A stretch of 25,174 nt of DNA from CAYWMP01 sp964459445 (GTDB lineage Bacteria > Desulfobacterota > DSM-4660 > Desulfatiglandales > HGW-15): assembly GCA_964459445.1 (NCBI GenBank), contig CAYWMP010000082.1:1-25174 (forward strand), given 5' to 3'. Shown here piece by piece: positions 1-6,838 of the stretch. The notes beneath the pieces are model-generated. The model saw only the letters and a program-made list of their open reading frames with translations. It did not search any database and had not been told where the DNA came from. The translations under genes and the position numbers were made by a program. Position 1 is the stretch's first letter; every line of letters begins with the position of its first letter.

Positions 1-874
1 CGGTGTGCGACGAAGACCTCTGTCGGCTTCAGAAGCTTGGAAAAAACCATCTCTAGTATTGGCAGGAGCATTATCGGGCGAGGGCATTGCATGGAAGGAC
101 GAACCCAAGGAAGGGAAAATCAATCTTCATGCAGGACGAGACGGCATGCTGATGGTAGACACGGCGTCCCTTGCAGCCTTCAACATGGTGGAAGAGGTGA
201 TGTGTGCAACACTTCACAACCACACCCTGGTACAGAAAGGTGATTTGGTGGCCGCCACCAGGGCCATACCCCTGGTGATGAAGCGGGCGCCGGTGGAGCG
301 TGCAGCGGCCATTGCGACGCAAAACGGGTCGGTATTAAGAGTGGGGGTTTTGAAGCAAGCCAAGGTCGGATTGGTGATTACGGGTAATGAGGTCTATCAT
401 GGTCTCATTAATGATCGATTTGAACCCATATTGACCGAGAAAATCAATGCCCTGGGGTCCGAGGTGGCAGCGGTGGGTTTTGCACCCGATGATGCGGGAG
501 CTATAGGTGATGTAATACGCTCTCATCTTTTAAAGGGTTGCGATCTGTTGCTTTTGAGCGGCGGGATGAGTGTGGACCCGGACGATGTGACTCGGCAAGG
601 CATCAAGTTGGCCGGGGCCACTGAAATGCACTATGGCGCAGCGGTGTTGCCTGGGGCCATGTTTTTGGTGGCCTATCTTAAAGATGTGCCGCTCCTAGGC
701 GTGCCCGCTTGTGGTTTGTTTCATAGAACAACAGCTCTGGATCTGGTGCTACCGAGAATCCTTGCTGGGGAAAAAGTCGGGAAGGCGGAACTCGCGTTCT
801 TCGGGCACGGGGGTCTATGCAAAGACTGTGAGGAATGTATCTATCCTCACTGTCCTTTCGGGAAAGGTATGTGA
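1..874 (+). CDS. MoeA-like molybdopterin-binding protein, 5' partial and probably frame-disrupted
   Basis: The open frame runs in from the left edge (reading from base 2) and stops with TGA at 872-874. The product belongs to the MoCF-binding (MoeA/MogA fold) family, which handles molybdopterin during cofactor assembly or senses it. Seen: the core GLVITGNEVYHG, the binding-loop LLLLSGGMSVDPDDVT, LPGAMFLVAYLKDVPLLGVPACG, and a cysteine-rich tail (GLCKDCEECIYPHCPFGKG) typical of the stand-alone anaerobe version. From about base 60 onward the protein aligns well with what I know of the family. Before that, the frame from base 3 (VCDEDLCRLQKLGKNHL, then a stop) looks like the proper family N-terminus, so roughly 17 residues and the frame are lost near base 50. 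It may be a pseudogene or a sequencing/assembly error. Its link to the napA molybdoenzyme further along is plausible but not shown. Confidence 0.75.
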   Translation, partial: GVRRRPLSASEAWKKPSLVLAGALSGEGIAWKDEPKEGKINLHAGRDGMLMVDTASLAAFNMVEEVMCATLHNHTLVQKGDLVAATRAIPLVMKRAPVERAAAIATQNGSVLRVGVLKQAKVGLVITGNEVYHGLINDRFEPILTEKINALGSEVAAVGFAPDDAGAIGDVIRSHLLKGCDLLLLSGGMSVDPDDVTRQGIKLAGATEMHYGAAVLPGAMFLVAYLKDVPLLGVPACGLFHRTTALDLVLPRILAGEKVGKAELAFFGHGGLCKDCEECIYPHCPFGKGM

Positions 875-884
875 GGAGGGATAT

Positions 885-915
885 CGTCCCGCCAAGCGGC
901 GGGATGGGCATTTTT
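885..915 (+). terminator. Rho-independent terminator after the molybdopterin-binding gene
   Basis: Ten bases after the stop codon, CCCGCC (888-893) pairs with GGCGGG (898-903) around an AAGC loop. The stem extends outward to 885/906 with one G-T pair. A run of five T follows at 911-915. The placement between two same-strand genes fits a terminator that separates the first gene from the ABM gene. Confidence 0.6.
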
Positions 916-975
916 GGTCAGCCTCTGAGAATTAGTTTGTCGGACATCCTCGTGAAATAAAAAGGAGGTTATATA

Positions 976-1278
976 GTGAGTATTAAGGTTGTGATCGAAC
1001 GGGAATTCAAAGAGACGCCTACTGTCGAAGATTTGGGGATAATCGATGAAATCAGGGTGCAGGCATTGCGCGACAGGGGTTACATTGGCGGTGAGACAAT
1101 CGTCAATGCCGAAAACGCCCGAGAGGTCATTGTGCTTTCCGCCTGGGCGAGCGTAGATGATTGGAAGTCATGGTATGATAAAAAGGGCTGGGAAGAATTG
1201 GAGAAGGATTTGGCTCCCCGCCTTGAGCAGACTACAAAAATTAGGGTCTTCATGCCGGGCGCCGATTATGTAAGATAA
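976..1278 (+). CDS. Antibiotic biosynthesis monooxygenase (ABM) domain protein
   Basis: A 100-residue cytoplasmic protein with no signal peptide or membrane segment. It looks like a single ABM / dimeric alpha-beta barrel domain. The fold's usual pattern is visible: a first strand (IKVVIEREF), a helix (residues ~20-34), the GYIGGETIVN turn and strand, then EVIVLSAWASVDDWKSWYDKKGWEELE. The S-x-W-x-S-x-x-D-W-x-x-W segment is typical of ABM proteins. The family includes small oxygenases, haem-degrading enzymes and many proteins of unknown role; I see nothing that fixes a substrate. The start is GTG, chosen because a near-perfect AAAGGAGG lies seven bases before it. It stands alone between a terminator and the convergent arsC gene. 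Confidence 0.8.
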   Translation: MSIKVVIEREFKETPTVEDLGIIDEIRVQALRDRGYIGGETIVNAENAREVIVLSAWASVDDWKSWYDKKGWEELEKDLAPRLEQTTKIRVFMPGADYVR

Positions 1279-1323
1279 TAAGGCTTCCGTGGCGGACTAT
1301 ACCGGGTTTAGCTCTTTGATTTT

Positions 1324-1761
1324 CTATTTTTCCTCCAACGTCTCAGGCAAATTCTCTACAAAGGCCTTGATCTCGTCCCGTACACGGCGGTAGTGAACCA
1401 TGGCCTCTTTCTCATCTTTTAAACCTTCGGCCAGTTTCGGCGGATCATCAAAGCCCCTGTGCAACAGTCTTGTCTTGGCCGGGAAAAATGGGCAGGATTC
1501 CCTGGCATTGTCGCAAAGCGTGATCACGTAGTCGAACTCGAGACCGCCGAGGGCGTCCAGATCTTTTGATTGTTGCTCGGAAATATCAATACCCGCCTCT
1601 GCCATGGCCTTGAGGGCCTTGGGGTTCACCCCTTTCGGTTCTACACCTGCCGAATAGGCCTCAAATTGATCTCTCTTCAGTTTGTTGGTCAAGGCCTCAG
1701 CCATTTGACTCCTGCAGGAGTTCCCCGTACACAAATAGAGTATTTTTTTTCTTTTATCCAA
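1324..1761 (-). CDS. arsC: Arsenate reductase, thioredoxin-coupled type
   Basis: Reduces arsenate to arsenite in the cytoplasm so that the efflux pump can remove it. The 145-residue protein has the low-molecular-weight phosphatase fold: P-loop CTGNSCRS at residues 11-18 with nucleophile Cys11 and Arg17, then the redox pair Cys83 and Cys90 in LCDNARESCP, and FDDP near 104-107. This C11/C83/C90 set matches the Cys10/82/89 relay of the Staphylococcus pI258 enzyme, so it should use thioredoxin. The start is unusual: in this frame only TTG at 1761 is available, two codons after an in-frame stop, with GGGGAAGG about 13 bases upstream. An ATG ten bases earlier opens only a five-codon frame. It is the last gene of the ars operon, 61 bases after acr3. 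Confidence 0.93.
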   Translation of the reverse strand: MDKRKKILYLCTGNSCRSQMAEALTNKLKRDQFEAYSAGVEPKGVNPKALKAMAEAGIDISEQQSKDLDALGGLEFDYVITLCDNARESCPFFPAKTRLLHRGFDDPPKLAEGLKDEKEAMVHYRRVRDEIKAFVENLPETLEEK

Positions 1762-1822
1762 AACTTTTCATACGCCTTCCCCTATTGTTATTCTGCGGTC
1801 CTCAGTTCGTAAAAGCCTTTAT

Positions 1823-3025
1823 TCATCGGAACCAGTGTGTGGTCTTCAGACAGACCTTGACGAGCATGAGCATAACAGGGACCTCGATGAGTACCCCTAC
1901 GACCGTGGCCAGGGCCGCACCGGATGAGAGTCCGAAGAGCATGGTCGATGTGGCGATGGCCACCTCGAAGTGGTTGGATGCCCCGATCATGGCTGAAGGG
2001 GCCGCGTCCTCATAGGCAAGCTTCATCACCTTTGACAGGCCATACCCCAGACAGTAGATCAGGATCGTCTGGATGAAGAGAGGAATGGCAATCCACAAAA
2101 TGGTCAAAGGGTTGGATATGATCACGTCTCCCTTGAAGGAAAAGAGCAGGATCAGCGTGATGAGCAGGGCAATGATCGTGACCGGGGTCAATACATGCAG
2201 GAACTTTTCCTTGAACCATTCTCCGCCTTTGGAATTGATAATCGCCTTCCTGGAAATAAAACCCGCCACCAAGGGAAGTGCCACATAAATGCCGATGGAG
2301 AGAACCAGGGCCTGCCAGGGAACCGGCAACCGGCCCACACCTAAGAGAAACCCGCCTAAGGGACCATAGAGGAGGAGCATGGTTAGGGAATTGATGGCCA
2401 CCATAACCAGGGTATGTCCGTCATTTCCCCGTGCCAGAAATCCCCAGACCAAAACCATGGCCGTGCAGGGTGCAATGCCCAGAAGGATACAGCCGGCAAG
2501 GTAGCTCCGCCATAGGGGTACCTCCAGAACCTTGACCCCATTGTGCATAATGACCTTTCCAACGCCATAGGTTTCCCCTACAGGCAGATCCAGCGCGAAG
2601 GGCATTTTCACAAGATCCATGGCCTCAGGGCCGATAAAATTCAAAAATAGGGTGCCAAGAAAGAATACCGAGATGGCGTACATGGTAAAGGGCTTGATGA
2701 CCCAGTTTACAAATAGGGTTAGTCCAACTGGTTTCAAATTTTTTCCCGCTTTTAACACCTCTCCAAAATCGATTTTGACCATGATGGGATACATCATGAA
2801 AAAGAGACAGACGGCTATGGGGATGGAAACCACGGGGGCTTCCCCGACATAGATGGCCAGGCCATCCAGATAGTGGGCCACACCTGGGGCGATTTTTCCG
2901 AGAAGGATGCCCGCAAGGATGCATAATATGACCCAGATGTAGAGGTATTTTTCGAAAAAGCCCAGGCCCTTCTGCTCCTTTGCGATAGGCATGTCCATAG
3001 CGCTGACCGCTGCTTCATTGCTCAT
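1823..3025 (-). CDS. acr3: ACR3-family arsenite efflux permease
   Basis: Inner-membrane carrier that exports arsenite using the proton gradient. The 400-residue protein has about ten hydrophobic segments. Family landmarks are present: the essential cysteine in GCILLGIAPCTAMV (Cys187, with a second at Cys179) and the buried acid in SNHFEVAIA (Glu354). The typical -HWFR C-terminus is also there. The loop between the fourth and fifth membrane segments (residues ~124-172, with PEAMDLVKMPFALDLPVGE) is longer than in the short ACR3 proteins I recall. ATG start with AAAGGAG eight bases upstream. It lies between the small thioredoxin and arsC in the ars operon, the usual partners for reduction and expulsion of arsenic. 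Confidence 0.94.
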   Translation of the reverse strand: MSNEAAVSAMDMPIAKEQKGLGFFEKYLYIWVILCILAGILLGKIAPGVAHYLDGLAIYVGEAPVVSIPIAVCLFFMMYPIMVKIDFGEVLKAGKNLKPVGLTLFVNWVIKPFTMYAISVFFLGTLFLNFIGPEAMDLVKMPFALDLPVGETYGVGKVIMHNGVKVLEVPLWRSYLAGCILLGIAPCTAMVLVWGFLARGNDGHTLVMVAINSLTMLLLYGPLGGFLLGVGRLPVPWQALVLSIGIYVALPLVAGFISRKAIINSKGGEWFKEKFLHVLTPVTIIALLITLILLFSFKGDVIISNPLTILWIAIPLFIQTILIYCLGYGLSKVMKLAYEDAAPSAMIGASNHFEVAIATSTMLFGLSSGAALATVVGVLIEVPVMLMLVKVCLKTTHWFR

Positions 3026-3087
3026 GATTTCACTCCTTTATCGCATTTGCAAATATGTCACCAGCCCTTAAAGCGCCAGGCTATTCA

Positions 3088-3318
3088 TTATTTAAACCAA
3101 GATTCCACTTCTTCTTTTGTTGGTATCTTGCCCACGCTCTTGACTTCGCCATCCACAATGACGGTCGGGGTCCCGAACACCCCGTGTGTTGCGATCTTTA
3201 GGGTATCGATCACTTTTTTCACATCGACCTCGAACCCGGCCGCAGTCACGACTTCTTTAACGATCTTTTGCGTCTGTTCACATCTGGGACATCCCGGTCC
3301 CAGTACTTTAATTTCCAT
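3088..3318 (-). CDS. Small redox-active disulfide protein, thioredoxin fold
   Basis: A 76-residue cytoplasmic thioredoxin-like protein of the 'redox-active disulfide protein 2' type. The active site CPRC is at residues 10-13 after a first strand (MEIKVLGPGC). The cis-proline segment GTPTVIVDGEV (residues ~49-59) follows, and the protein ends in EEVESWFK. Members often sit in ars operons. A reasonable inference is that it recycles ArsC or delivers reducing power for arsenate reduction, but partner specificity cannot be read from sequence. ATG start with GAGGAG about five bases upstream; 62 bases separate it from acr3. Upstream, towards the permease, lies a branched inverted-repeat element. Confidence 0.88.
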   Translation of the reverse strand: MEIKVLGPGCPRCEQTQKIVKEVVTAAGFEVDVKKVIDTLKIATHGVFGTPTVIVDGEVKSVGKIPTKEEVESWFK

Positions 3319-3425
3319 AATACTCCTCTATTTTTAGACAGGATGAACAGAATTGACGTGATAATGCTTTCCAGTCGCAAAGCAATGAGTCCTGAAAAAT
3401 AGACTAAAAGATACAAAATCAGAGA

Positions 3426-3549
3426 ATCGCTAAAAGGCATTTTGGGAAATCTTTCTTGAAAAATAGGTACACTTATTTTTCCAGAATGATTTCCCAAATC
3501 TCCCAATGATGAATCATTGGGAGGCCCGCAATGCGGGCTCTTTAGCGAT
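3426..3549. other. Branched inverted-repeat element inside the ars operon (possible structured RNA or small mobile-element relic)
   Basis: About 124 bases can be folded almost completely on either strand. The closing arm is ATCGCTAAA (3426-3434) with TTTAGCGAT (3541-3549). The first branch pairs 3441-3451 with 3488-3498 (11 bp), continues through four more pairs, and ends in GAAAAATA (3458-3465) with TATTTTTC (3474-3481): 23 of 25 positions pair. The second branch is TCCCAATGAT (3501-3510) with ATCATTGGGA (3513-3522). The third is GCCCGC (3524-3529) with GCGGGC (3533-3538). There is no T-tract on the minus strand, so it is not a plain terminator. It lies between the permease and thioredoxin genes and could process or stabilise the transcript, or be a MITE/REP-like insertion. 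Confidence 0.6.
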
Positions 3550-3766
3550 CACCCTTTCCAAATGAAATCAATAAAATCTTTAATCTTACGTTTTCCTCAA
3601 CTTTCCTTTCTATCTTTAAATCATGTTTATCCCTGGCCCAGACTTGATTCGTTAGGTGCGGAGTGCGATAGATTTCGGTTCCCGGTATTATAATTACCTC
3701 CTCATAGTCAGACGAATCGCGCCAGGGCGGGCCTGTTATCCTGTCAAAATCATTTTTATCTAACAT
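3542..3766 (-). CDS. Possible small hypothetical protein
   Basis: A 74-codon frame starting with ATG 18 bases after the permease stop and ending with TAA inside the branched element. The translation is hydrophilic and looks protein-like (RITGPPWRDSSDYEEVII, then HDLKIERKVEENVRL), with no signal peptide or cysteines. I do not recognise a family. The ribosome-binding site is poor (only GCGGG-like sequence upstream), and its end overlaps the inverted-repeat arm. It could be a real small ars-linked gene, a decayed gene, or chance. Confidence 0.22.
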   Translation of the reverse strand: MLDKNDFDRITGPPWRDSSDYEEVIIIPGTEIYRTPHLTNQVWARDKHDLKIERKVEENVRLKILLISFGKGDR

Positions 3767-3783
3767 TTGGCCCGCTGCCAAAT

Positions 3784-4956
3784 TTAAGATGCTATCCAGC
3801 CGTATGTCATCCCTGCAATGGTGCTCATCACCACGATGATGCAGCAAAAGACGGCCGTTTTCCTGACACCAATCACCTGGCCGATCACCAGCATGTTGGG
3901 CAAGGACAGAGCCGGACCGGCAAGCAGCAGGGCCAGGGCAGGGCCTTTTCCCATCCCTGAACCAAGCAAACCTTGCAGGATGGGCACTTCCGTTAGCGTT
4001 GCAAAATACATGAGGGCGCCGGAGACGGAGGCAAATAGGTTGGCCCAGAGAGAATTTCCGCCAACAAGACTCAGAATATAATGTTCAGGGATCAATGCCG
4101 GGTGTCCGGGCCGGCCCAGCATGAAACCCGCCACCAGCACCCCGGCGCCGAGAAGCGGGAGGATTTGCTTCATGTAATCCCATGTGGACTGGACCCAGTT
4201 CGATCTTTCGTCTTTGGCGAACCAGCTTTTGAGCATGAAACCAAGGATGATGAGAAGTCCACCGGTGATATACCACTTGAATGCAAAGATGACGGACCAG
4301 AGCCCGGTAGATCCATGATCGGGTTTATGAAAGGCAGCAAAAATGAGGATCAGGACAAGCGTCAGCATAAAGAGCGCCTGCTGGGTGAGGGTCCGGCCTT
4401 TCTCTTCGACCTCTGGAAGGTAGATTGGCCCTGCCGCCCTGGCCGCATCGTCTTTTCTGAAGATTAGGGCCATAAGAAGCCCAGTCAAAATGGCAAAGAT
4501 TACGGCGCCAACAGCGCGGGCGAGGCCAAGTTGCCATCCGAGGATTCTGGCTGTCAGGACGATCGCCAGCACATTTACGGCCGGACCGGAATAGAGAAAG
4601 GCCGTTGCCGGACCTATTCCGGCGCCGCGTGTGTAAATCCCTGCAAATAGAGGAAGTATCGTACAGGAGCAGACCGCCAGAACCGTTCCAGATACGGAGG
4701 CCACGGAATAGGATAGAATCTTTCGGGCCTTCGCCCCGAAGTATTTAAGAACCGACGCCTGGGATACAAATACGGCAATGGTGCCGGCTATAAAAAAAGC
4801 CGGGATCAGACAGAGAAGGACATGCTCCCGGGCGTAATCCTGGATCATCATGAAGGCCTCCATGCCCGATTGGCGTATGGTGGGATGACTCCAGGGCACA
4901 TAATAGGCAGCAGCAAAAACCAATATGATTATTAAGAGTTTTGATCGTTCTTTCAT
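3784..4956 (-). CDS. arsP: ArsP-type permease (predicted permease of the DUF318 family)
   Basis: A 390-residue polytopic inner-membrane protein. The two-fold permease repeat is visible: the first half carries AVCSCTILPLFAGIYTRG with Cys96 and Cys98, followed by SGPAVNVLAIVL. The second half carries FATLTEVPILQGLLGSGMGKGPALALLLAGPALSLPNM. A hydrophilic loop of about 30 residues lies between halves (RKDDAARAAGPIYLPEVEEK). Family knowledge: Campylobacter ArsP exports trivalent organoarsenicals, and relatives are common in ars operons of anaerobes. Here the substrate is inferred from the neighbours arsR, acr3 and arsC. The ATG start has no strong Shine-Dalgarno sequence. A good -35/-10 pair just upstream suggests it can also be transcribed apart from arsR. 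Confidence 0.85.
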   Translation of the reverse strand: MKERSKLLIIILVFAAAYYVPWSHPTIRQSGMEAFMMIQDYAREHVLLCLIPAFFIAGTIAVFVSQASVLKYFGAKARKILSYSVASVSGTVLAVCSCTILPLFAGIYTRGAGIGPATAFLYSGPAVNVLAIVLTARILGWQLGLARAVGAVIFAILTGLLMALIFRKDDAARAAGPIYLPEVEEKGRTLTQQALFMLTLVLILIFAAFHKPDHGSTGLWSVIFAFKWYITGGLLIILGFMLKSWFAKDERSNWVQSTWDYMKQILPLLGAGVLVAGFMLGRPGHPALIPEHYILSLVGGNSLWANLFASVSGALMYFATLTEVPILQGLLGSGMGKGPALALLLAGPALSLPNMLVIGQVIGVRKTAVFCCIIVVMSTIAGMTYGWIAS

Positions 4957-4973
4957 AATAAATATTTCACTGT

Positions 4974-5002
4974 GTTATAAATTTCAAATTCCCATATGAC
5001 AA
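4974..5002 (-). promoter_or_regulatory. Candidate promoter for the arsP-type permease
   Basis: On the minus strand TTGTCA (4997-5002) and TATAAC (4974-4979) are separated by exactly 17 bases, each matching five of six positions of the sigma-70 boxes. The site lies in the 73-base gap between arsR and the permease, 18 bases before its ATG. I see no copy here of the dyad found in front of arsR. Confidence 0.45.
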
Positions 5003-5029
5003 TGTGGCTATATAATAAATTAAAAAAAA

Positions 5030-5374
5030 TTACCCTCTACAAACCTCTTCTCTCCTGATATTGGGGAGCATTTCCAAGAGATCGAGGATCTGTTGATCGT
5101 CCTCCAACCAATGACGGAGGTTCCCCAAAAAGTTAGCGACATAGGGGCTGCTTCGACCGTCTGAAAGGTCATAATTCACCCACTGTCCATCCTTACTGGA
5201 GGTCACTATTCCAGCCTCTTCCAGTATTTTCAGGTGCTTAGAAACAGTGGGCTGAGCGACCCGCAAAGCTTCCTGCATCTCGCAGACGCACATCATTTTG
5301 TGTTGCAGCATCTTCACGATTTTGACCCGGTTGGGATCGGACAGCGCCTTCATAACCTTGATGAAGTCTTTCAT
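5030..5374 (-). CDS. arsR: ArsR/SmtB-family arsenic-responsive repressor
   Basis: Winged-helix repressor that leaves DNA when it binds As(III). With the ATG at 5374 it has 114 residues. Seen: the N-terminal ALSDPNRVKIVKML helix, the metal-binding CVC pair (Cys29 and Cys31 in MCVCEM), the recognition helix QPTVSKHLKILEEAGIV, and the wing SSKDGQWVNYDL. A lone Cys112 near the C-terminus might act as a third ligand. The ATG at 5374 is preferred to the in-frame TTG six bases earlier because GGAGG sits correctly spaced before it. It is the first gene of the ars operon and probably regulates itself through a dyad overlapping its own -10 box. Confidence 0.93.
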   Translation of the reverse strand: MKDFIKVMKALSDPNRVKIVKMLQHKMMCVCEMQEALRVAQPTVSKHLKILEEAGIVTSSKDGQWVNYDLSDGRSSPYVANFLGNLRHWLEDDQQILDLLEMLPNIRREEVCRG

Positions 5375-5387
5375 AAGCAACCTCCAA

Positions 5388-5432
5388 TATATTCTATTTA
5401 GGTAATATAACTGTGTGCCTGCCTGTTGTCAA
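5388..5432 (-). promoter_or_regulatory. arsR promoter with overlapping candidate ArsR operator
   Basis: On the minus strand TTGACA (5427-5432, consensus) and TATATT (5404-5409, five of six) are 17 bases apart. The -10 box is itself one arm of a dyad: TATATT (5388-5393) and AATATA (5404-5409), perfect 6-bp arms with a 10-base spacer. An ArsR dimer there would block RNA polymerase, the usual autorepression arrangement. Confidence 0.65.
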
Positions 5433-5473
5433 TTCTCTTTTTGTCCGCCTTCGCAGGAAACCACAGATCAACT

Positions 5474-5513
5474 GTCAAAAAAAAACCGCTTCAATGGAAG
5501 CGGTTTTTTTGAC
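5474..5513 (-). terminator. Strong bidirectional terminator at the end of the nap operon
   Basis: ACCGCTTC and GAAGCGGT form a stem around an AATG loop (5493-5496), flanked by nine A on the left and seven T on the right. It can therefore end transcription on either strand. It lies 20 bases after the NrfD-type gene's stop, so on the minus strand it closes the nap operon and insulates arsR from it. Confidence 0.92.
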
Positions 5514-5532
5514 ACAAAAGGGGATAAGCTAT

Positions 5533-6759
5533 TTACGACTCAGCTGCTGCGTACCTCTGCTCAATAATCAGAGCCGGCTTAAGCAACATGGTGACAACAA
5601 ATATGCCAAGGCCCAGGATGCCGAGCGTAACACCGACCTCCACCCAACTTGGCGCGTAATCGACGATTTCCCCCATGGGTGAAGGGACCAGACCCGGCAC
5701 AATTAATCCCATGCCTTTTTCGATCCAGATACCTATAAAGAGCAGAATGCACGCCGGGAGCAGCACCTTGGGGGTATTGCGACCCGGGCTAAGGGCAAGA
5801 GCCAGCGTGGCTAGAACATTCATGCTGATCCCTGTCCAGATCCATGGGACCAGGGCATTGTGCCCTTTGAGGCCAAAATAGAGGTAGATGGCCGGCAGGC
5901 TGTGATGGGTGGGGAGGTAGAACTCTTTGAAAACCTCGGAAAAAAGCATAATCAGATTGATTATGGCGGAAATCACAATGATTCGCCGCAGTTTGTTAAA
6001 TATCTGAGCCTCAATTTTGAAAGTGGTGGTGGTATGAATAATGACCAATACCACGGCCATGAGAGCCGGGCCGGCCGCAAAAGCGGATGCCAAAAACCTG
6101 GGCCCCATCAAGGGATTATTCCAGAAAGGCCTGGCCGGAAGCCCCTCAAAAAGAAAGGCAGTCACCAAGTGGATTGAAAAGGCCCAGAATATGGAGATGA
6201 AGACAAAGGGACGGTATTTCCTTTCGTCGGGTTTTCGATTGTGGTAATGGCAGTAGGCGATATATGCCGGCACTATCAGATTCAAGGCAAGATAGCCGTT
6301 CAACACGATAATATCCCACGTCAGTAGCGATGAAGGCCAATTTAAAATCCCGATACCGGGTATCAGATGCCATAGGTTCTGGGGACCACCTACATCCGCT
6401 GTGATAAACGCTATACACATGACCAGAGCGCCGATGGCTACTCCTTCACCTACGATTACCACCTTGTGCAGATCCTTGTCTTTGAAGATATAGGCAGGTA
6501 AAATCAACATCACGGCTGCTGCTGCCACGCCCACTAAAAACACAAAGTTGCCAATATAGAATCCCCAACTGACGATATTGGACATGTTGGTGGCAGAAAG
6601 GCCCATGCTAAGTTGAACAGAATAGGAATACGCACCGAGCATCATAAGAGCGGCCAAGAAGCATAGATATAACTGATAGCCTATCCCTCCTGATAGATTC
6701 CATGTAATGATATCTGTCAAGAAAGCGATCAATCCTTTCCCGTTAGATTTCTCTATCAT
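5533..6759 (-). CDS. NrfD/PsrC-type integral membrane quinol oxidoreductase subunit
   Basis: A 408-residue membrane protein with about nine to ten hydrophobic helices, the size and layout of the NrfD/PsrC/DsrP family. These subunits bind menaquinol in the membrane and exchange electrons with a periplasmic ferredoxin-like partner. Seen: an N-terminal ITWNLSGGIGYQLYL helix, LNWPSSLLTWDIIVLNGYL, the FLFEGLPARPFWNNPLMGPRFLASAF segment (charged and aromatic residues beside a helix), and a C-terminal amphipathic tail. It is the last gene of the nap operon, 79 bases after its iron-sulfur partner, with GGAG before the ATG. I infer that it feeds quinol electrons towards NapA; it could also serve other acceptors. 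DsrP or Hmc membrane subunits are related alternatives, but the neighbours argue for nap. Confidence 0.88.
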   Translation of the reverse strand: MIEKSNGKGLIAFLTDIITWNLSGGIGYQLYLCFLAALMMLGAYSYSVQLSMGLSATNMSNIVSWGFYIGNFVFLVGVAAAAVMLILPAYIFKDKDLHKVVIVGEGVAIGALVMCIAFITADVGGPQNLWHLIPGIGILNWPSSLLTWDIIVLNGYLALNLIVPAYIAYCHYHNRKPDERKYRPFVFISIFWAFSIHLVTAFLFEGLPARPFWNNPLMGPRFLASAFAAGPALMAVVLVIIHTTTTFKIEAQIFNKLRRIIVISAIINLIMLFSEVFKEFYLPTHHSLPAIYLYFGLKGHNALVPWIWTGISMNVLATLALALSPGRNTPKVLLPACILLFIGIWIEKGMGLIVPGLVPSPMGEIVDYAPSWVEVGVTLGILGLGIFVVTMLLKPALIIEQRYAAAES

Positions 6760-6838
6760 ATGTTTTCTCCTGAGCAGTCTCCTGACCGGCTACCACCAAC
6801 TTTACAACAGAGACGTATACGCATCGTCTTTTCAGTGC

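Noticed and set aside
3246..3506. 86-codon minus-strand frame overlapping the thioredoxin gene
   Set aside because: It overlaps a well-supported gene in another frame and the paired arm of the branched element; its translation has no recognisable features.
3426..3549. Integron attC site or simple terminator as an explanation of the branched element
   Set aside because: The ends do not carry the attC core pattern (RYYYAAC...GTTRRRY), there is no integrase or cassette nearby, and no T-tract follows on the transcribed strand.
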